Shown here piece after piece: positions 10,231-22,650 of a stretch of 64,000 bases of DNA. Both the position numbers and the translations under genes were made by a program. Every line of letters begins with the position of its first letter. The first letter of the stretch is position 1. The notes beneath the pieces are model-generated. The model searched no databases and had not been told where the DNA came from. It saw only the letters and a list, made by a program, of their open reading frames with translations. Origin of the DNA: Dactylis glomerata (Eukaryota > Streptophyta > Magnoliopsida > Poales > Poaceae); contig QXEO01000215.1 in the NCBI GenBank assembly GCA_007115705.1, forward strand, positions 372,001 through 436,000, written 5' to 3'.

Positions 10231-12223
10231 GGAACGGGCGACAGACTTATTGGAAATCATACATACTGATGTATGTGGACCTATGAGTGTGCCGGCGCGT
10301 GGTGGATATTGTTATTTTGTTACTTTCACTGATGACTTAAGTAGATATGGGTATATTTACTTAATGAAACACAAGTCTGGAACGTTTGAAAAGTTCAAAG
10401 AATTTCAGAGTGAAGTAGAAAATCATCGTAACAGAAAGATTAAATTTCTACGATCTGATCGTGGAGGAGAATATCTTAGTTACGAGTTTGGCACACATAT
10501 GAGAGAATGTGGAATAGTTTCAAAACTCACTCCCGCTGGAACGCCACAACGAAATGGTGTATCCGAACGTCGTAACCGTACTTTATTGGATATGGTTCGG
10601 TCTATGATGTCTCTTACCGATCTGCCACTATCTTTTTGGGGTTATGCGCTAGAAACAGCCGCTTTCACTTTAAATAGGGCTCCATCTAAATCCGTTGAAA
10701 TGACACCGTATGAATTATGGTTTGGAAACAAACCTAAGCTGTCATTTCTAAAAGTTTGGGGATGCGATGTTTATGTGAAGAAACTTCAGCCTGATAAACT
10801 CGAACCCAAAGCGGAAAAATGTGTCTTCATAGGATACCCTAAAGAAACAATTGGGTACACCTTCTATCACAGATCCGAAGGCAAAGTGTTTGTTGCTAAG
10901 AACGGATCCTTTTTGGAGAAGGAGTTTCTCTCGAAAGGTGTGAATAGTAGGAAGGTAGAACTCGATGAGGTTATTGAACCTCCTCTTCATGAATTGGCGA
11001 GTGGCGCAGCGCCGGAAACCGTTCCGGTGGTGACTTCACCAAATGAAGTGGGAGCTAATGATGAAGATCATGAAACTCCAAAAGAGGATACTACCGAACC
11101 TCGTAGGCCGACAAGAACACGCGTCGCTCCTGAATGGTACGGTGATCTTGTCGTAAATGCCATTGTTGAGAACGATGACCCTGCGACGTATGATGAAGCG
11201 ATGATGAGCCCAGATTCCAACAAATGGCATGAAGCCATGAAATTCGAAATGGAATCCATGTATGAAAACCAAGTATGGACTTTGGTGGAACTTCCCAATG
11301 ACCGAAAGGCCGTTGAGAATAAATGGATTTTCAAGAAGAAAACAGACGCTGATGGTAATGTGACCGTCTATAAAGCACGACTTGTCGCAAAAGGTTTTCG
11401 ACAAATTCAAGGAATTGACTACGATGAGACTTTCTCACCCGTAGCGATGCTAAAGTCTGTTAGGATTATGTTAGCAATTGCTGCATTTTTCGATTACGAA
11501 ATTTGGCAGATGGATGTGAAAACCGCGTTCCTTAATGGTAACATTGAGGAAGAGTTGTACATGGTACAGCCCAAGGGTTTTGTTGATCCTAAGGATGCTG
11601 ACAAGGTATGCAAGCTTCAGCGATCCATTTATGGACTGAAGCAAGCATCCCGAAGTTGGAATCTCTGTTTTGACGAAGTTATCAAAGGGTTTGGATTTGT
11701 CAAAACTTATGGAGAAACTTGTATTTACAAGAAAGTGAGTGGGAGCTCTGTAGCATTTCTAATATTATATGTGGATGACATATTGCTGATTGGAAATGAT
11801 ACGAAACTTTTGAAGAGCGTAAAAGATTACTTAAACAGTAAGTTTTCAATGAAAGACCTTGGTGAAGCGGCGTATATTTTAGGCATCAAAATCTATAGAG
11901 ATAGATCGAGACGCTTAATTGGGCTATCACAAAGTACATACCTTGACAAGATTCTAAAGAGGTTTAGAATGGAAGATAGTAAGAAAGGGTTCTTACCTAT
12001 GTTGCAAGGAAAGATATTGAGTAAGACTCAAGGTCCGGCTACAGCTAAAGATAGAGAAGAAATGAATAAGATTCCCTATGCCTCTGCCATAGGCTCTATC
12101 ATGTATGCCATGTTATGTACAAGACCGGATGTGGCACATGCTATTAGTTTGACTAGTAGGTACCAATCTGATCCAGGTTTGGAACACTGGACGGCGGTCA
12201 AGAATATCTTTAAGTACTTATGA
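10229..12223 (+). pseudogene. Copia integrase and reverse transcriptase
   Basis: Continues the polyprotein in a shifted frame. The integrase core has its three acidic residues in HTDVCGP (about residue 13), RSDRGGEY (about 76) and NGVSERRN (about 113). The reverse transcriptase follows, with the conserved KARLVAKGF and DVKTAFLNG stretches and the catalytic YVDD near residues 514-517. The frame ends at TGA 12221-12223 where related proteins have Arg (CGA), a simple CpG transition. The enzymes would copy the RNA and insert the DNA, but this copy cannot make an unbroken polyprotein. Confidence 0.92.
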
Positions 12224-12751
12224 AGGACTAAGGATATGTTTCTCGTATATGGCGGTGAAGAAGAGCTCGTCGCAAGTTGTTACGTCGATGCTAGCTTCGA
12301 CACTGACCCGGATGACTCTAAGTCTCAATCTGGGTACGTATTTGTTATGAATGGAGGAGCGGTAAGCTGGAGGAGTTCCAAGCAAAGCGTGGTGGCGAGA
12401 TCAACTACAGAGGCGAAATACATTGCTGCTTCAGAAGCGGCAGAAGAAGCAGTTTGGATGAAGGAGTTCATATCCGAACTGGGTGTGGTTCCGAGTGCAT
12501 TGGATCCAATGGTTATCTATTGTGACAACAATGGTGCCGTAGTGAATACTCAGGAGCCAAGGTCTCACAAGAAATTCAAGCATGTAAAGCGCCGATTTCA
12601 CTCCATCCGTGAACATGTCGCGGATGGTGATGTAAAGATTTGCAAAGTGCACATGGATCTGAATGTGGCAGACCCGTTGACTAAAGCTCTCCCCAAGGCA
12701 AAACATGATCAGCACCAGAACTCAATGGGTGTTAGATTCATCACTATGTAA
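12224..12751 (+). pseudogene. Copia RNase H
   Basis: Same frame as the reverse transcriptase, after the TGA at 12221. Shows the Copia RNase H signatures YVDASFD, STTEAKYIAASEA and IYCDNNGA, then the KHVKRRFHSIRE region and a C-terminal stop at about 12751. It would degrade the RNA strand during reverse transcription. All acidic catalytic positions appear present, so the upstream stop and frameshift are the main lesions. Confidence 0.9.
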
Positions 12752-12759
12752 TCTAGATT

Positions 12760-12784
12760 ATTGACTCTAGTGCAAGTGGGAGAC
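12760..12784 (+). other. Polypurine tract of the Copia element
   Basis: GTGCAAGTGGGAGAC directly precedes the 3' LTR. The same motif precedes the decayed Copia LTR at 25506, which shows the two belong to related families. Confidence 0.75.
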
Positions 12785-14475
12785 TGAAAGGAATATGCCC
12801 GAGAGGCAATAATAAAGTTGTTATTATATTATTCCGTGTTCATAATAGATGTTTATTTCTCATGCTAGAATTGTATTAATCGGAAACATTAATACTTGTG
12901 TGATTAATAAACAAAAAGGGTTCCTAGTAAAGCCTCTCTTTTATACTAGCTCGTTGATTAACCGATGATCAAGGTTTCCTGATCGTGAACATTGGATGTT
13001 GTTAATAACGGGGTCATATCATTAGAAGAATGATGTGATGAACACTCACACCCATAGTACGAATAGCAATACGATCAAGTCATCAAGTTCATTGCTATAT
13101 CAAACTCATGCGAAGTAGTTCTAATCCTTAGACCATGAGATCATGTTAATCACTGATACCGGAAGGGTACTTTGATGATATCAAACGTCACACCGTAATA
13201 GGGTGATTATACAGGTTGATTTGGGTACTCTGAAAGTATTAGTTGAGGCTCATGGATCAAGAGTGGGATTTGTCCATCCGGATGAAAGAAAGATATTCTC
13301 TGGGCCCTTCTCGGTGATATTGCATTGGAATCGCTTGCAAGCATGTGACTAGGTCACAGGAATGCATTATCACGGAACGAGTAAAGAGACTTGTCGGGAA
13401 CGAGATCGAACTAGGTATGGTTGATACCAAATGATCGGATCTCGGACAAGTAATAATATCGCGAGACAAAAGGAATTAACTATATTCGTTACTGGTTCAC
13501 ACGATCACTAGTTCATCGTTGAGTAAGTGGGAGTCATCATGGATTTCCAGATCCCGCTGTTGATTATTGATCGGAGAGGAGTCTCGATCATGTCCACGTT
13601 ATTCACGAACTGTAGGGTGACACACTTAAGGTTCGCCGTCGTTTTTGAGTGGATACGATACTCCGATCGAATTATAGGACAGCATAAGGGTTGTTTCAGA
13701 AAAGCACCGAAACTGTTTCGGGATATCAAAATAACTCAAGGGTGTATTTGTTAATGTTTGTTAATTGAATGAATTAACAAATATTAAAGAAATAAAAATG
13801 TTTTATTAAATCAATAAGTGTGAATTTTAATTAGCATGAATGTCATGCAAAATTAAAATGGGGGTTACCTCATGTTGATGAGGGGGTTACCACCATGAAG
13901 GGAATGAAGAGGGGGTTACCACCATGAAGAGGAGGAGGGCCTCCTTGGCCGGCCACCCCTTGGGGGCTGCCCCTCCTCCCCTATATAAACCCCTCCCTCT
14001 CCTCCATGTGACACACTTCTTGATCCTCCCCTCCCTCGCATAGTTGCTGCCCAATATCCGTCTCAGCTTAGCAAAGCTCTGTCGGAATTGTAGTTCGTAG
14101 TTCATACACTTGGAGAAGTGTGTGGAGGAGTGTCCGGCGGATCCCTTCTTCCGCTGCCCCGCTGGACCGAGGGCGTGGAGGAGTCGACGACGAGCTGTAT
14201 GTGTGACCGAGCATGGGGGCGCTGCCACTTGTGGCGCCGTGTACACGATCTTGTGATCGTCAAGCGAACCACTACGTCGACTACGTCAAGTGAACAACTA
14301 CGTCGACTACGGGCGTCTTCATCGACTCTCCATCATCAACGTTTGTGCGGGAACGTAATCCCCGTTTACGGTCATCGAGGGTTAGTCTCCGTTGCAACCA
14401 CCTCGTAGAGTATCTTGGCTAGTTTTTGTGTTCTTGCGTAGGAAATTTTTTGTTTTCTATGCTACGAACCCATCA
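12785..14475 (+). repeat. 3' LTR of the Copia element (1691 bp)
   Basis: Same length as the 5' LTR, with about 21 substitutions and no indels by eye. Followed by the target duplication GGAAA at 14476-14480. Confidence 0.95.
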
Positions 14476-14480
14476 GGAAA

Positions 14481-16889
14481 CCATCGCCGCTGATCAAGCT
14501 TTTGAGCTCTACGTCGTTTTCCGCTTCCCGTCCGCCACTCGCTCGCTGTCGCCGACCACCGGAGCAACGTCGCCGTCGACCAGCAGGGCCGCCTCGCCGG
14601 AAAACCACCCCGCCGGTGAGCCTTAACTTCCACCCCATCTCTCAACCGTTGGATCGGAGTGAACGGCTCAGATTAGAATCTAATACCGAATCGGTATTAG
14701 CCAGTGAGATACTGCCATGTTGCCTGCCCTCGTCAGCACCAGTCAAAACTGGTCAATCTTGTTTCAAGTTTGAATTTCAAATGTCAGAAATTGTTCAGAA
14801 CTTGTAAAATCTCCTGAAAATAATCTACTTGGCAAAAAATTGCAAACTTTGTATCCCTGGAATCCTTGCAAAAATTAGAACCCAACCATGCAGTAATATC
14901 ATGGTGTTACTGTGTAAGTTTTGAAAATGTATTTCAAATGGCAAAAAGTGCCCATTTGCACCAAATAATTCATAGATATTGTTCTACACATCCATTTTCT
15001 ACAAATTTGTAGTCTATGGATTCCCCAGGACATATAGAACACTTTAAAATAAAAAATTGTCAAACTTGAAACGTGCACAAACTTGCTCTTGTTAAATTTA
15101 GTCAAATCACTATTTTGGACCTCATTTGAATTCTAAAAACTATTTTGGAGTGAAACCACTTGCAGTAGCTTCATATTACTGTCCTTTATCCAGTAGTTTC
15201 ATAGCACAAATTTTTCAGAGCAATGCCAAACCAGAAGCATTTTTGGGGAGCATTTGCTCAGTTTCCAAATAGCCAAATTGTCTATTGCTTTGCAAAAATA
15301 ATTAAAAGACTTTTCCAACACCACACTTGTTTTCTAAATAGTAAGGTTTACTAAATTCAACATTTTCACACACTAACTTAGTGTGTGAAATTAAATTGAC
15401 ATTGCATACATGCATACATGTCTATGATTGCCATTTAGAAATAGTGTATTTATGCTTGTGTGCTTGTTGCTTGTTTAGATTGTGAAGAGGAACTGAACAA
15501 CTCCTGTGACTGCTGTGAGTGTGCTGGTTGCTACCAAGGCAAGTGACACATATGCTTCTACCCATTTTATTTATGCATTAGTGTTTTATAGTAGTGTGCA
15601 TGGTAGGCTGGATTTCAAAGTGAAGTTTTGCAATGCTAGATCCTAGTAGTATATAGCCACCTCTGAACCCACCCCTGTTAGGTTGTAGTTTTAGTTGAAG
15701 AATTGATGCCAATGCTATGATCACTTGTTAAAAGTGTTTTGTGAACAAATTAAGAACTTCAACTAAAATGAAACACCTGGGTGGATTGGTTTGTTGATGG
15801 AGGCGAAGTTGAGTGTCTTCTGGGGCCTCATGCCTCCTAGAGGATGGGGTGAACTCCAGGATTACACTTGTGGAATGCCACTCAGGATTAAAGAGGTTAA
15901 CATGTCTTCCATACCTTAGAGTACTTCCAGTGCAGCCTTATGACAATATGGGCTCTGTCTTGACTGATTAAGATGTGAGGGTTCAACTTGTGTGCAAGAC
16001 ATTGGCTGGTAGCAAAATTATAGGTGGGAACGGGTCTTGCCAGTATGGTTGCTCTCTCCTTCTGAAAGGTCTTGTCTCATTCTTCTCTCTGGGTAGAATG
16101 GGTCTTAAGGTGAAAGTGGACAACCCCTGCAGGGTGTCAAACTAATCGATTACCCGTGTCCCCGGTTATGGACAATTTGAGTCTCTAGACATGGAATGTA
16201 CGGAAGAATCTCATCACCATTTCTGAATGATTAAAATTTGACTAGAAACCCTTAGGTTAGGGGCTCAGGGCCATTCACTCCGAGGGGTGGTGGTTTCTGT
16301 TGTTCCGACTTTGTTGAGTTTCGCCCAGTGCTACATACCTATCTAGTATGTGGTATTTGGGGGTTATTTCGACCCTTTGAAAATATAAAACTTTGAAAGA
16401 AAGTTTTGAGAAAGAATTGTAGGACAAAATTGGCTTTATGCAAATTAGCCCAAAAGATCCACCAGCCAAATTTCATGTAGATAGCTCTTTCACAACAGCC
16501 ACCAAATATGTGTCATTTGCCAGTACATCATTGTACTGACCCCCATTCATGGGGCTGCATATTCAAATGTGCAGGATATTCCGATGAGGAGTGAGTTGAT
16601 AGGATCTCGAGTCTACATTCCAACATGACTGCATGTGGCACATGGTGAAGATGAAGGCTCACTACTACCCTAGTTTCCATTGTGTTTATGTTATGTTGAA
16701 CTCTGTTATTTGATCTAGTCCATGTGACTAAGCTGGTTTGTAAGTTTAAAGACTTATGTATCTGGATCCCTGTTGTAATATTTGATACTATGTAATGAAT
16801 ACTCTATTTTGTTCTGTGGTGCTATCAGTGATCCAGGGAATAGCACGTAACACAGATGTTCCACCTTAATCCAAAGGTGGGGCGTTACA
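14481..16889 (+). repeat. 3' LTR of element B, second part
   Basis: Continues B's LTR after the Copia insertion and ends GGCGTTACA. Its last 337 bp match 2328-2664. Total LTR length without the Copia is about 3.6 kb. No coding sequence is supported in these 2.4 kb. Confidence 0.82.
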
Positions 16890-18120
16890 CATTATCTTTT
16901 GTGAAGATGCTTCTAATATTGATTCACATCCTAGTAGATCTAGGAAAACTAGTGTTCCTGTGCATTCTGTCAGGATAGGTGATCATTGCTATTATGGTTT
17001 ATGCGATATTGGTGCAAGTTCGAGTGCTATTCCTTATGAGCTTTACAGAGAAATCATGCATGAAATTGGTTCTTGTGAACTTGAAGAAATTGATGTGGTT
17101 ATTCAACTTGCTAATAGAGAAACTATCTCTCCAATTGGTATTGTTAGAGATGTGGAAGTTCTATGCGGTAAGACTAAATATCCTACTGATTTTCTAGTAC
17201 TTGGTTCAGCTGCTAGTAAAACTTGTCCTATCATTTTTGGTAGACCTTTCTTAAACACTTGTGGTGCTATTATAGATTATAAGAAGGAGAAAATTTTAAC
17301 TAAATTTGATGGAGAATCTTATGAGTTCAATTTTTCTAAGTTTACCAAAGCTCCTTATGAAACTGAATTGCCTAATGAAGATTTTAGAGTTGAACAACTT
17401 GCCTCTATTGCTCTTGCTCCTAACGATGCTTTGCAGCAATATATGGTGGACCACGAAAGTGAGATCTTTATGGAAGAAAGAAATGAGATTGACGAGATTC
17501 TTCTTAGTCAACCAGAGATGCTTAAACACAATTTAACTGTGGAAGACTTGGGTACCACATTACCACCCAAAGAAGATCCTATTTTCTATTTAAAACCTTT
17601 ACCTCATGTTCTTAAATATGCTTATATTGATGATAAGAAAACATATCCTATTATTATTAGTTCTAAACTTTCAGGGAAGGAAAAAGAAAGGTTATTGGAA
17701 ATATTGAGGAAACACAAAGGAGCTATTGGATATACTCTTGATGATTTAAAAGAGATTTCCCGTACTATATGTCAGCATGCTATTAGTATGGAGCCTGATG
17801 CAAAGCAAGTTGCTGAACATCAATGCCGTTTAATTCCTAAGATGAAGGAAGTGGTAAGAAATGAGGTATTGAAACTTCTTGATGCTGGTATTATTTATCC
17901 TATTGCTGATAGTAGATGGGTTAGTCATGTGCATTGTGTCCCTAAGAAAGGAGGAATTACTGTTGTGCCTAATGAAAATAATGAGCTTATTCCTCAAAGA
18001 GTAGTAGTTGGTTATAGGATGTGCATCGATTTTAGAAAGGTTAACAAAGTTACTAAGAAAGATCATTATCCTTTACCTTTTATAGATCAGATGTTAGAAA
18101 GGTTATCTAGAAAACTCATT
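16890..18120 (+). pseudogene. Element E protease and N-terminal reverse transcriptase
   Basis: Open from the junction with element B, so the true start is missing. The protease shows CDIGASSSAIP near 17005. After a linker, the reverse transcriptase begins with the VPKKGGITVV region (about 17940) and YRMCIDFRKVNKVTKKDHY (about 18014-18070). A one-base shift near 18110-18125 destroys the frame; the right amino acids continue in the next frame. The product would be part of the Pol polyprotein of the retrotransposon. Confidence 0.85.
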
Positions 18121-19283
18121 TTTGTTTTCTTGATGGTTATTCTAGGTTTTCTCAAATTGCTGTTAAAAAGCAAGATCAAGAGAAAACCACTTTTTGTCCA
18201 TATGGAACTTATGCTTATAGATGTATGCCTTTTGGTTTGTGTAATGCTCCTGCTACGTTTCAAAGATGCATGTCTACTATCTTTCATGGTTTTTGTGAAG
18301 AAATTGTGGAAGTATTCATGGACGATTTCTCCGTCTATGGAACTTCTTTTGATAACTGTTTGCACAATCTTGATAAAGTTTTGCAGAGATGTGAGGAAAC
18401 TAATCTTGTTCTTAATTGGGAGAAATGCCACTTTATGGTTAATGAAGGAATTGTTCTTGGACATAAAATTTCTGAAAGAGGTATTGAAGTTGATAGAGCA
18501 AAAGTTGAAGCAACTGAGAAAATGCCCTGTCCTAGGGATGTTAAAGGTATTTGTAGTATTCTTGGTCATGCTGGTTTCTATAGGAGGTTTATTAAAGATT
18601 TCTCTAAAATTTCAAAGCCTCTTACTAATCTTCTTCAAAAAGATATACCTTTTGTTTTTTATGATGATTGTAAGGAAGCTTTCGAAATCCTTAAGAAGGC
18701 TTTAACTACTGCTCTTATTGTCCAACCACCTGATTGGAATTTACCCTTTGAAATTATGTGTGATGCTAGTGATTTTGCTGTAGGTGTTGTTCTTGGATAG
18801 CGCATAGATAAGAAGTCGAATGTTATTCATTATGCTAGTAAGACTCTTGATGCTGCTCAAAAGAATTCTGCTACTACTGAAAAAGAGTTCCTAGCTATAG
18901 TCATTGCTTGTGATAAGTTTAGACCTTATATTGTTGATTCAAAAGTTACTATTCATATTGATTATGCTGCTATTAGATACCTTATGGAAAAGAAAGATGC
19001 TAATCCTAGGCTTATTAGATGGGTGTTGCTTTTACAAGAGTTTGATTTGCATATTTTAGATAGGAAAGGTGCTGAAAATCCTGTTGCTGATAATTTGTCT
19101 AGATTGGAAAACATTTCTTATGATCCTATTCCTGTTAATGATAGTTTTCCAAATGAACAGTTGGCTGCAATAAAATTAACCTCGCGAGAGAGTCCTTGGT
19201 ATGCTGATTATGCTAACTTTATTGTTTCCAAGTATTTGCCTCCAACCTTTACAGCTCAGCAAAGAAGGAAAATTCTTTTATGA
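18121..19283 (+). pseudogene. Element E reverse transcriptase (C-terminal) and RNase H
   Basis: Contains MPFGLCNAPATFQRCM and the catalytic FMDDF (about 18315-18330), then the thumb region and an RNase H domain beginning CDASDFAVGVVLG. A TAG at 18798-18800 replaces an expected Gln (CAG), after which RNase H continues in frame through YASKTLDAAQ and PVADNLSRL. The frame breaks again near 19275. Frameshifts plus C-to-T nonsense show an old, inactive copy. Confidence 0.85.
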
Positions 19284-20535
19284 CTTGAGACATTATTTTT
19301 GGGATGGCCCACATTTATATAAAGAAGGAGTGGATGGTATTATGCGAAGATGTGTTCCAGAATATGAACAATGAGAGATATTGGGGAAATGTCATGGTAG
19401 TGCTTATGGAGGACATCATGCTGGAGATAGAACTGCACAAAAGGTTCTACAATCAGGTTTTTATTGGCCTACTCTTTTTAAAGATGCAAGAAAGTTTATT
19501 TTATCTTGTGATGAATGCCAAAGAGTTGGTAATATTTCTAGACGCAATGAAATGCCTATGAATTATTCTCTTGTTATTGAACCATTTGATTGTTGGGGAT
19601 TTGACTTTATGGGTCCTTTTCCTCCTTCAAAAGGTTATACTCATATACTTGTTGCTGTTGATTATGTTACTAAGTGGGTAGAAGCTATACCTACAAAGCG
19701 TGCTGATGGTGAGACCTCGTTAAAAATGCTTAAGGATGTTATTTTTCCTAGGTTTGGTGTGCCTAGGTATCTTATGACTGATGGAGGTTCTCATTTTATT
19801 CATGGTGGTTTTAGGAAGACCCTTGGTAGATATGATGTAAATCATAGAATTGCTTCCGCTTATCATCCCCAAACAAGTGGGCAAGTAGAATTATCAAATA
19901 GAGAGATCAAGTCTATCTTGCAAAAGACTATTAATAGATCTAGGAAAAAATGGGCTAGTAAGTTAAATGATGCTTTATGAGCTTATAGAACTGCTTATGA
20001 AAATCCTATGGGTATGTCTCCTTACAAAATGGTTTATGGAAAAGCTTGTCACTTGCCTTTAGAATTAGAACACAAAGCTTATTGGGCAGTGAAAGAACTT
20101 TATAGAGATTTTAAACTTGTTGGTAAGAAAAGGTTGCTTGACTTGAGTTCCTTAGATGAATGGAGAAGTGAAGCTTATGAAAATGCTAGACTCTTTAAAG
20201 GGAAAGTTAAGAAGTGGCATGATAGGAGATTTCTTAAGAGAGAGCTCCATGTTGGTGAGAAAGTCCTATTATATAGGTCTCGTCTCAGATTTTTTGCAGG
20301 AAAATTACTCTCGAAATGGGAAGGACCCTTTGTTATTGAAGAGGTGTATCATGCAGGTGCAATAAAAATTGCTTCGCTAAAGGATAACAATACACGAGTG
20401 GTGAATGGGCAAAGACTCAAACATTATATCTCTAGAGATTCTTATAATGAAGATATCGATATTATTCAAGTGGTGACTCTGGAGCAATTTATCAAAGAAC
20501 AAATGCAGGAAACTGCAGAGCCCGTTTTTGAATAG
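19284..20535 (+). pseudogene. Element E integrase
   Basis: The HHCC zinc domain is seen at about 19395-19530 (paired His near GGHHAGD, then CDECQ). The catalytic core has Asp in FDFMGPF, Asp in MTDGGSHF and Glu in GQVELSNREIK. A TGA at 19978-19980 replaces Trp of the usual LNDALWAYRTA. The C-terminal part (20008-20535) includes HLPLELEHKAYW and a basic DNA-binding tail, and ends at TAG. There is no chromodomain. Integrase would insert the retrotransposon cDNA. Confidence 0.87.
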
Positions 20536-20874
20536 GTAATAGTTTTAGTAAGAAAAAGTTTGCGTTAAACTATTTTTCTTATATTTTTGTTGTTTTTATT
20601 AAATATGAAAAATTACGAGATGAAAACGGGTAGGAAACGGTGCCCAAAAGCACCACACCACCTCATGGTGCGGGCCCACTCCTAGCCGCGCCACCACGTG
20701 GTGTGGTCACCTCGGAGCTCGTTTTCGACCCGGTTTCATCATGTGCCTTCCTTTTGTTGTTAAACTTTCGGCTATATAATCTCTTGGATCTCTCAATGTT
20801 CGTATATTATTTTCTCGTTGTGTTTTCGTTTTGATCTGTTTCTGTCAGGAGCAGTTCTCAGTTTTAGAGGCACC
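20536..20874 (+). other. Spacer between integrase and downstream ORF of element E
   Basis: About 340 bases, AT-rich then GC-rich, with no supported ORF. It could be the leader of a subgenomic message for the downstream ORF, as proposed for Athila-type elements, but no splice signals are convincing here. Confidence 0.4.
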
Positions 20875-21008
20875 ATGGCTTCCGCCAACAATGACAAGGG
20901 TAAGAATCTTTTGGATGATGATCGCCAAAACCCTGAGCTAGAGGAGGAGGTCGAGATTGAAGCTGAAGAAGAAATAGAAGAAGACCAGCGTCCGTGCCTT
21001 CGCGCCAC
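20875..21008 (+). pseudogene. Downstream ORF of element E, 5' piece (split by element D)
   Basis: The ATG at 20875 opens a very acidic protein (MASANNDKGKN, then a Glu-rich run). After 45 codons it meets the target duplication GCCAC and element D. The same frame continues in phase from 35270 to a stop at 35417, so D split one ORF. Athila-type elements carry an extra ORF here, sometimes called env-like, but I see no signal peptide or membrane span, so no function is assigned. Confidence 0.6.
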
Positions 21009-22627
21009 GGTTGGTGCGTAGTCTTGACTACCAGTTGGGAACCCCAAGAGAAAGGTATGATGAGCACAACAGTAAGTTTTCCCTCAGTAAGAAACCAAGG
21101 TTTAATCGACCAGTAGGAGATAGAAACCACTTCTGAAGGTTGATGCAAACTGTCTTTTGGCAGGGTGCACTACCGGCGCCAGTAGCAACGTGGAACCTGC
21201 ACACAACACAACCAAGATATTTTGCCCCAACTTGCAGTGAGGTTGCCAATCTCACTGGTTTGCTGAAAACAAAGGATTAAACGTATCGTCTGGAAAATGA
21301 TATTTGTTTGCAGTAAGTAAATAAATAATGTTTTTGGAAAGTAAACGGTGCTTGCAGTAGAAGGTAATATAAATGTAAAAGAATGGACCGGGGTCCACAG
21401 TTCACTGGAGGTGTCTCTCCATAAAAGATAAATAACATGCTGGGTAAACAAATTACAGTTGGGCAATTGACAAAATAAAGAATGTATAGCAATGCATGTA
21501 CATGTCATGAAGATCACTATGAGATTCACTTCGGCATTACAAATTAATACATAGAACATAATCCAACTGCATCTATGACTAATAATCCACCCGCAGGATA
21601 TCATCCGAACAACCCTTGGGTATTAAGTTGTAAGCAATAGATTATCGCCTTAGGCAAAGTGTGTAATGTAAACAATACAAATGTCCTTGAATAAGAGATT
21701 GTTGTTTTCTCCCTAGTAGCAACAGCACATCTACAACCTTAGGAGTTATTGTCACTCTCCCAGATTACTAGAGGCATGAACCCACTATCAAACATAAATA
21801 CTCCCTCTTGGAGTCACTGGCATCTACTCGGCCAAGATATCTACTAGCAACGGTGAGCATGCAAGATCATAAATAATATAGACATGATAAATCAACAATC
21901 AACTTGGCATAGTACTCAATATTCATCGGATCCCAACAAACAAAACATATAGAATTACATAACGATGATCTTGATCATGATAGGAAGCTCACAAGATATA
22001 GACATGAAGCACATGGAGGAGAAGACAACCATCTAGATACTACTATGGACCCATAATCCAAGGTAGACTACTCACGCATCACATCGGAGGCTGGCATGGT
22101 GATGAAGAAGGCCTCCGGTGATGATTCCCCTCTCCGGCAGGGTGTCGGGAAGAGCTTCTGGACCCACCCGATCTCGAGACGACGACGGCGATGACTTGCA
22201 GTATGTTTTGTGGAAAAGTGTTCATCTCCTTAGGGTTTTCCCGTCGAAGGGAATTTATAGGCCGAAGGGGAATGTCAGGGGGTGGACCAAGGGTCCACAT
22301 CACCTGGTAGCGCCGCTAGGGGTGGCCCGCACCACCCTATGGTGCGGCTGCCCTCTGGCCCCCCTACGTCTCTCCTTTGGACTCCGTCTTCGTGTCAGGT
22401 AAATAGGAACTTTGGCTTTTGTTTCGTCCAATTCCGAGAATATTTCCTGTGTAACTTTTCTGAAACACAAAAACAGCATAAAACAAGAACTGGCACTGTG
22501 GCATCTTGTTAATAGGTTAGTTCCGGAAAATGCATAAAAATGCCACGAAGTGTAAACAAAACACAAAGCAATTGGTGTAAAACAAGCAAGGATCCTAAAA
22601 AGTTATAGATACATTTACGACGTAACA
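21009..22627 (-). repeat. 3' LTR of element D (1619 bp)
   Basis: On the minus strand it starts TGTTACGTCG (canonically TGATACGT) at 22627. It ends CGCACCAACC at 21009, where the paired copy at 28733 ends CAACA. The polypurine tract lies outside its start. Chance ORFs here are not genes. Confidence 0.85.
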
Positions 22628-22650
22628 AACATCCCCAAGCTTAACTCCTG
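22628..22650 (-). other. Polypurine tract of element D
   Basis: The minus strand reads AAGCTTGGGGATG directly before the LTR start, the typical tract of this Gypsy group. Confidence 0.75.

Larger units (their letters stand above)
5900..14475 (+). mobile_element. Young, nearly complete Ty1/Copia retrotransposon (8576 bp)
   Basis: Flanked by the 5-bp duplication GGAAA (5895-5899 and 14476-14480). Two LTRs of exactly 1691 bp start TGAAAGGAATATGCCC and end GAACCCATCA. I count about 21 substitutions between them (1.2%), so it is a recent insertion. The internal region has the primer site, a long leader, Gag-protease, integrase-reverse transcriptase and RNase H in Copia order. One frameshift near 10220 and one stop at 12221 break the polyprotein. 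The LTR resembles BARE/Angela-type Triticeae Copia LTRs; the exact family needs a repeat-database search. Confidence 0.95.
2328..16889 (+). mobile_element. Element B: chromovirus deletion derivative with about 3.6-kb LTRs
   Basis: Order on the plus strand: truncated 5' LTR (2328-2664), tRNA-iMet primer site (2668), Gag ORF with zinc knuckle (3131-4294), protease scrap, chromodomain scrap, polypurine tract (4691-4712), and a 3' LTR (4713-5899 plus 14481-16889) split by a Copia insertion. Reverse transcriptase, RNase H and integrase are missing between the protease and chromodomain remnants, so B could move only with helper enzymes. The 337-bp shared LTR ends differ at about 9 positions by my count (about 2.7%). 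B interrupts element E, whose coding sequence resumes at 16890. Confidence 0.8.
16890..21008 (+). mobile_element. Element E (left visible part): Athila-type Gypsy retrotransposon
   Basis: An internal region without LTRs: protease, reverse transcriptase, RNase H, integrase, then a downstream ORF. It is cut on the left by element B and on the right by element D; its sequence resumes at 35270 after the duplicated GCCAC. The integrase C-terminus (HLPLELEHKAYWAVK region) and the lack of a chromodomain fit the Athila lineage. Its gag and 5' LTR should lie left of the window and its 3' LTR beyond element A. Confidence 0.82.

Noticed and set aside
11036..11410. 124-codon minus-strand ORF
   Set aside because: Antisense to the Copia reverse transcriptase frame.
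18087..18569. 160-codon minus-strand ORF
   Set aside because: Antisense to the reverse transcriptase of element E, which has clear catalytic motifs.
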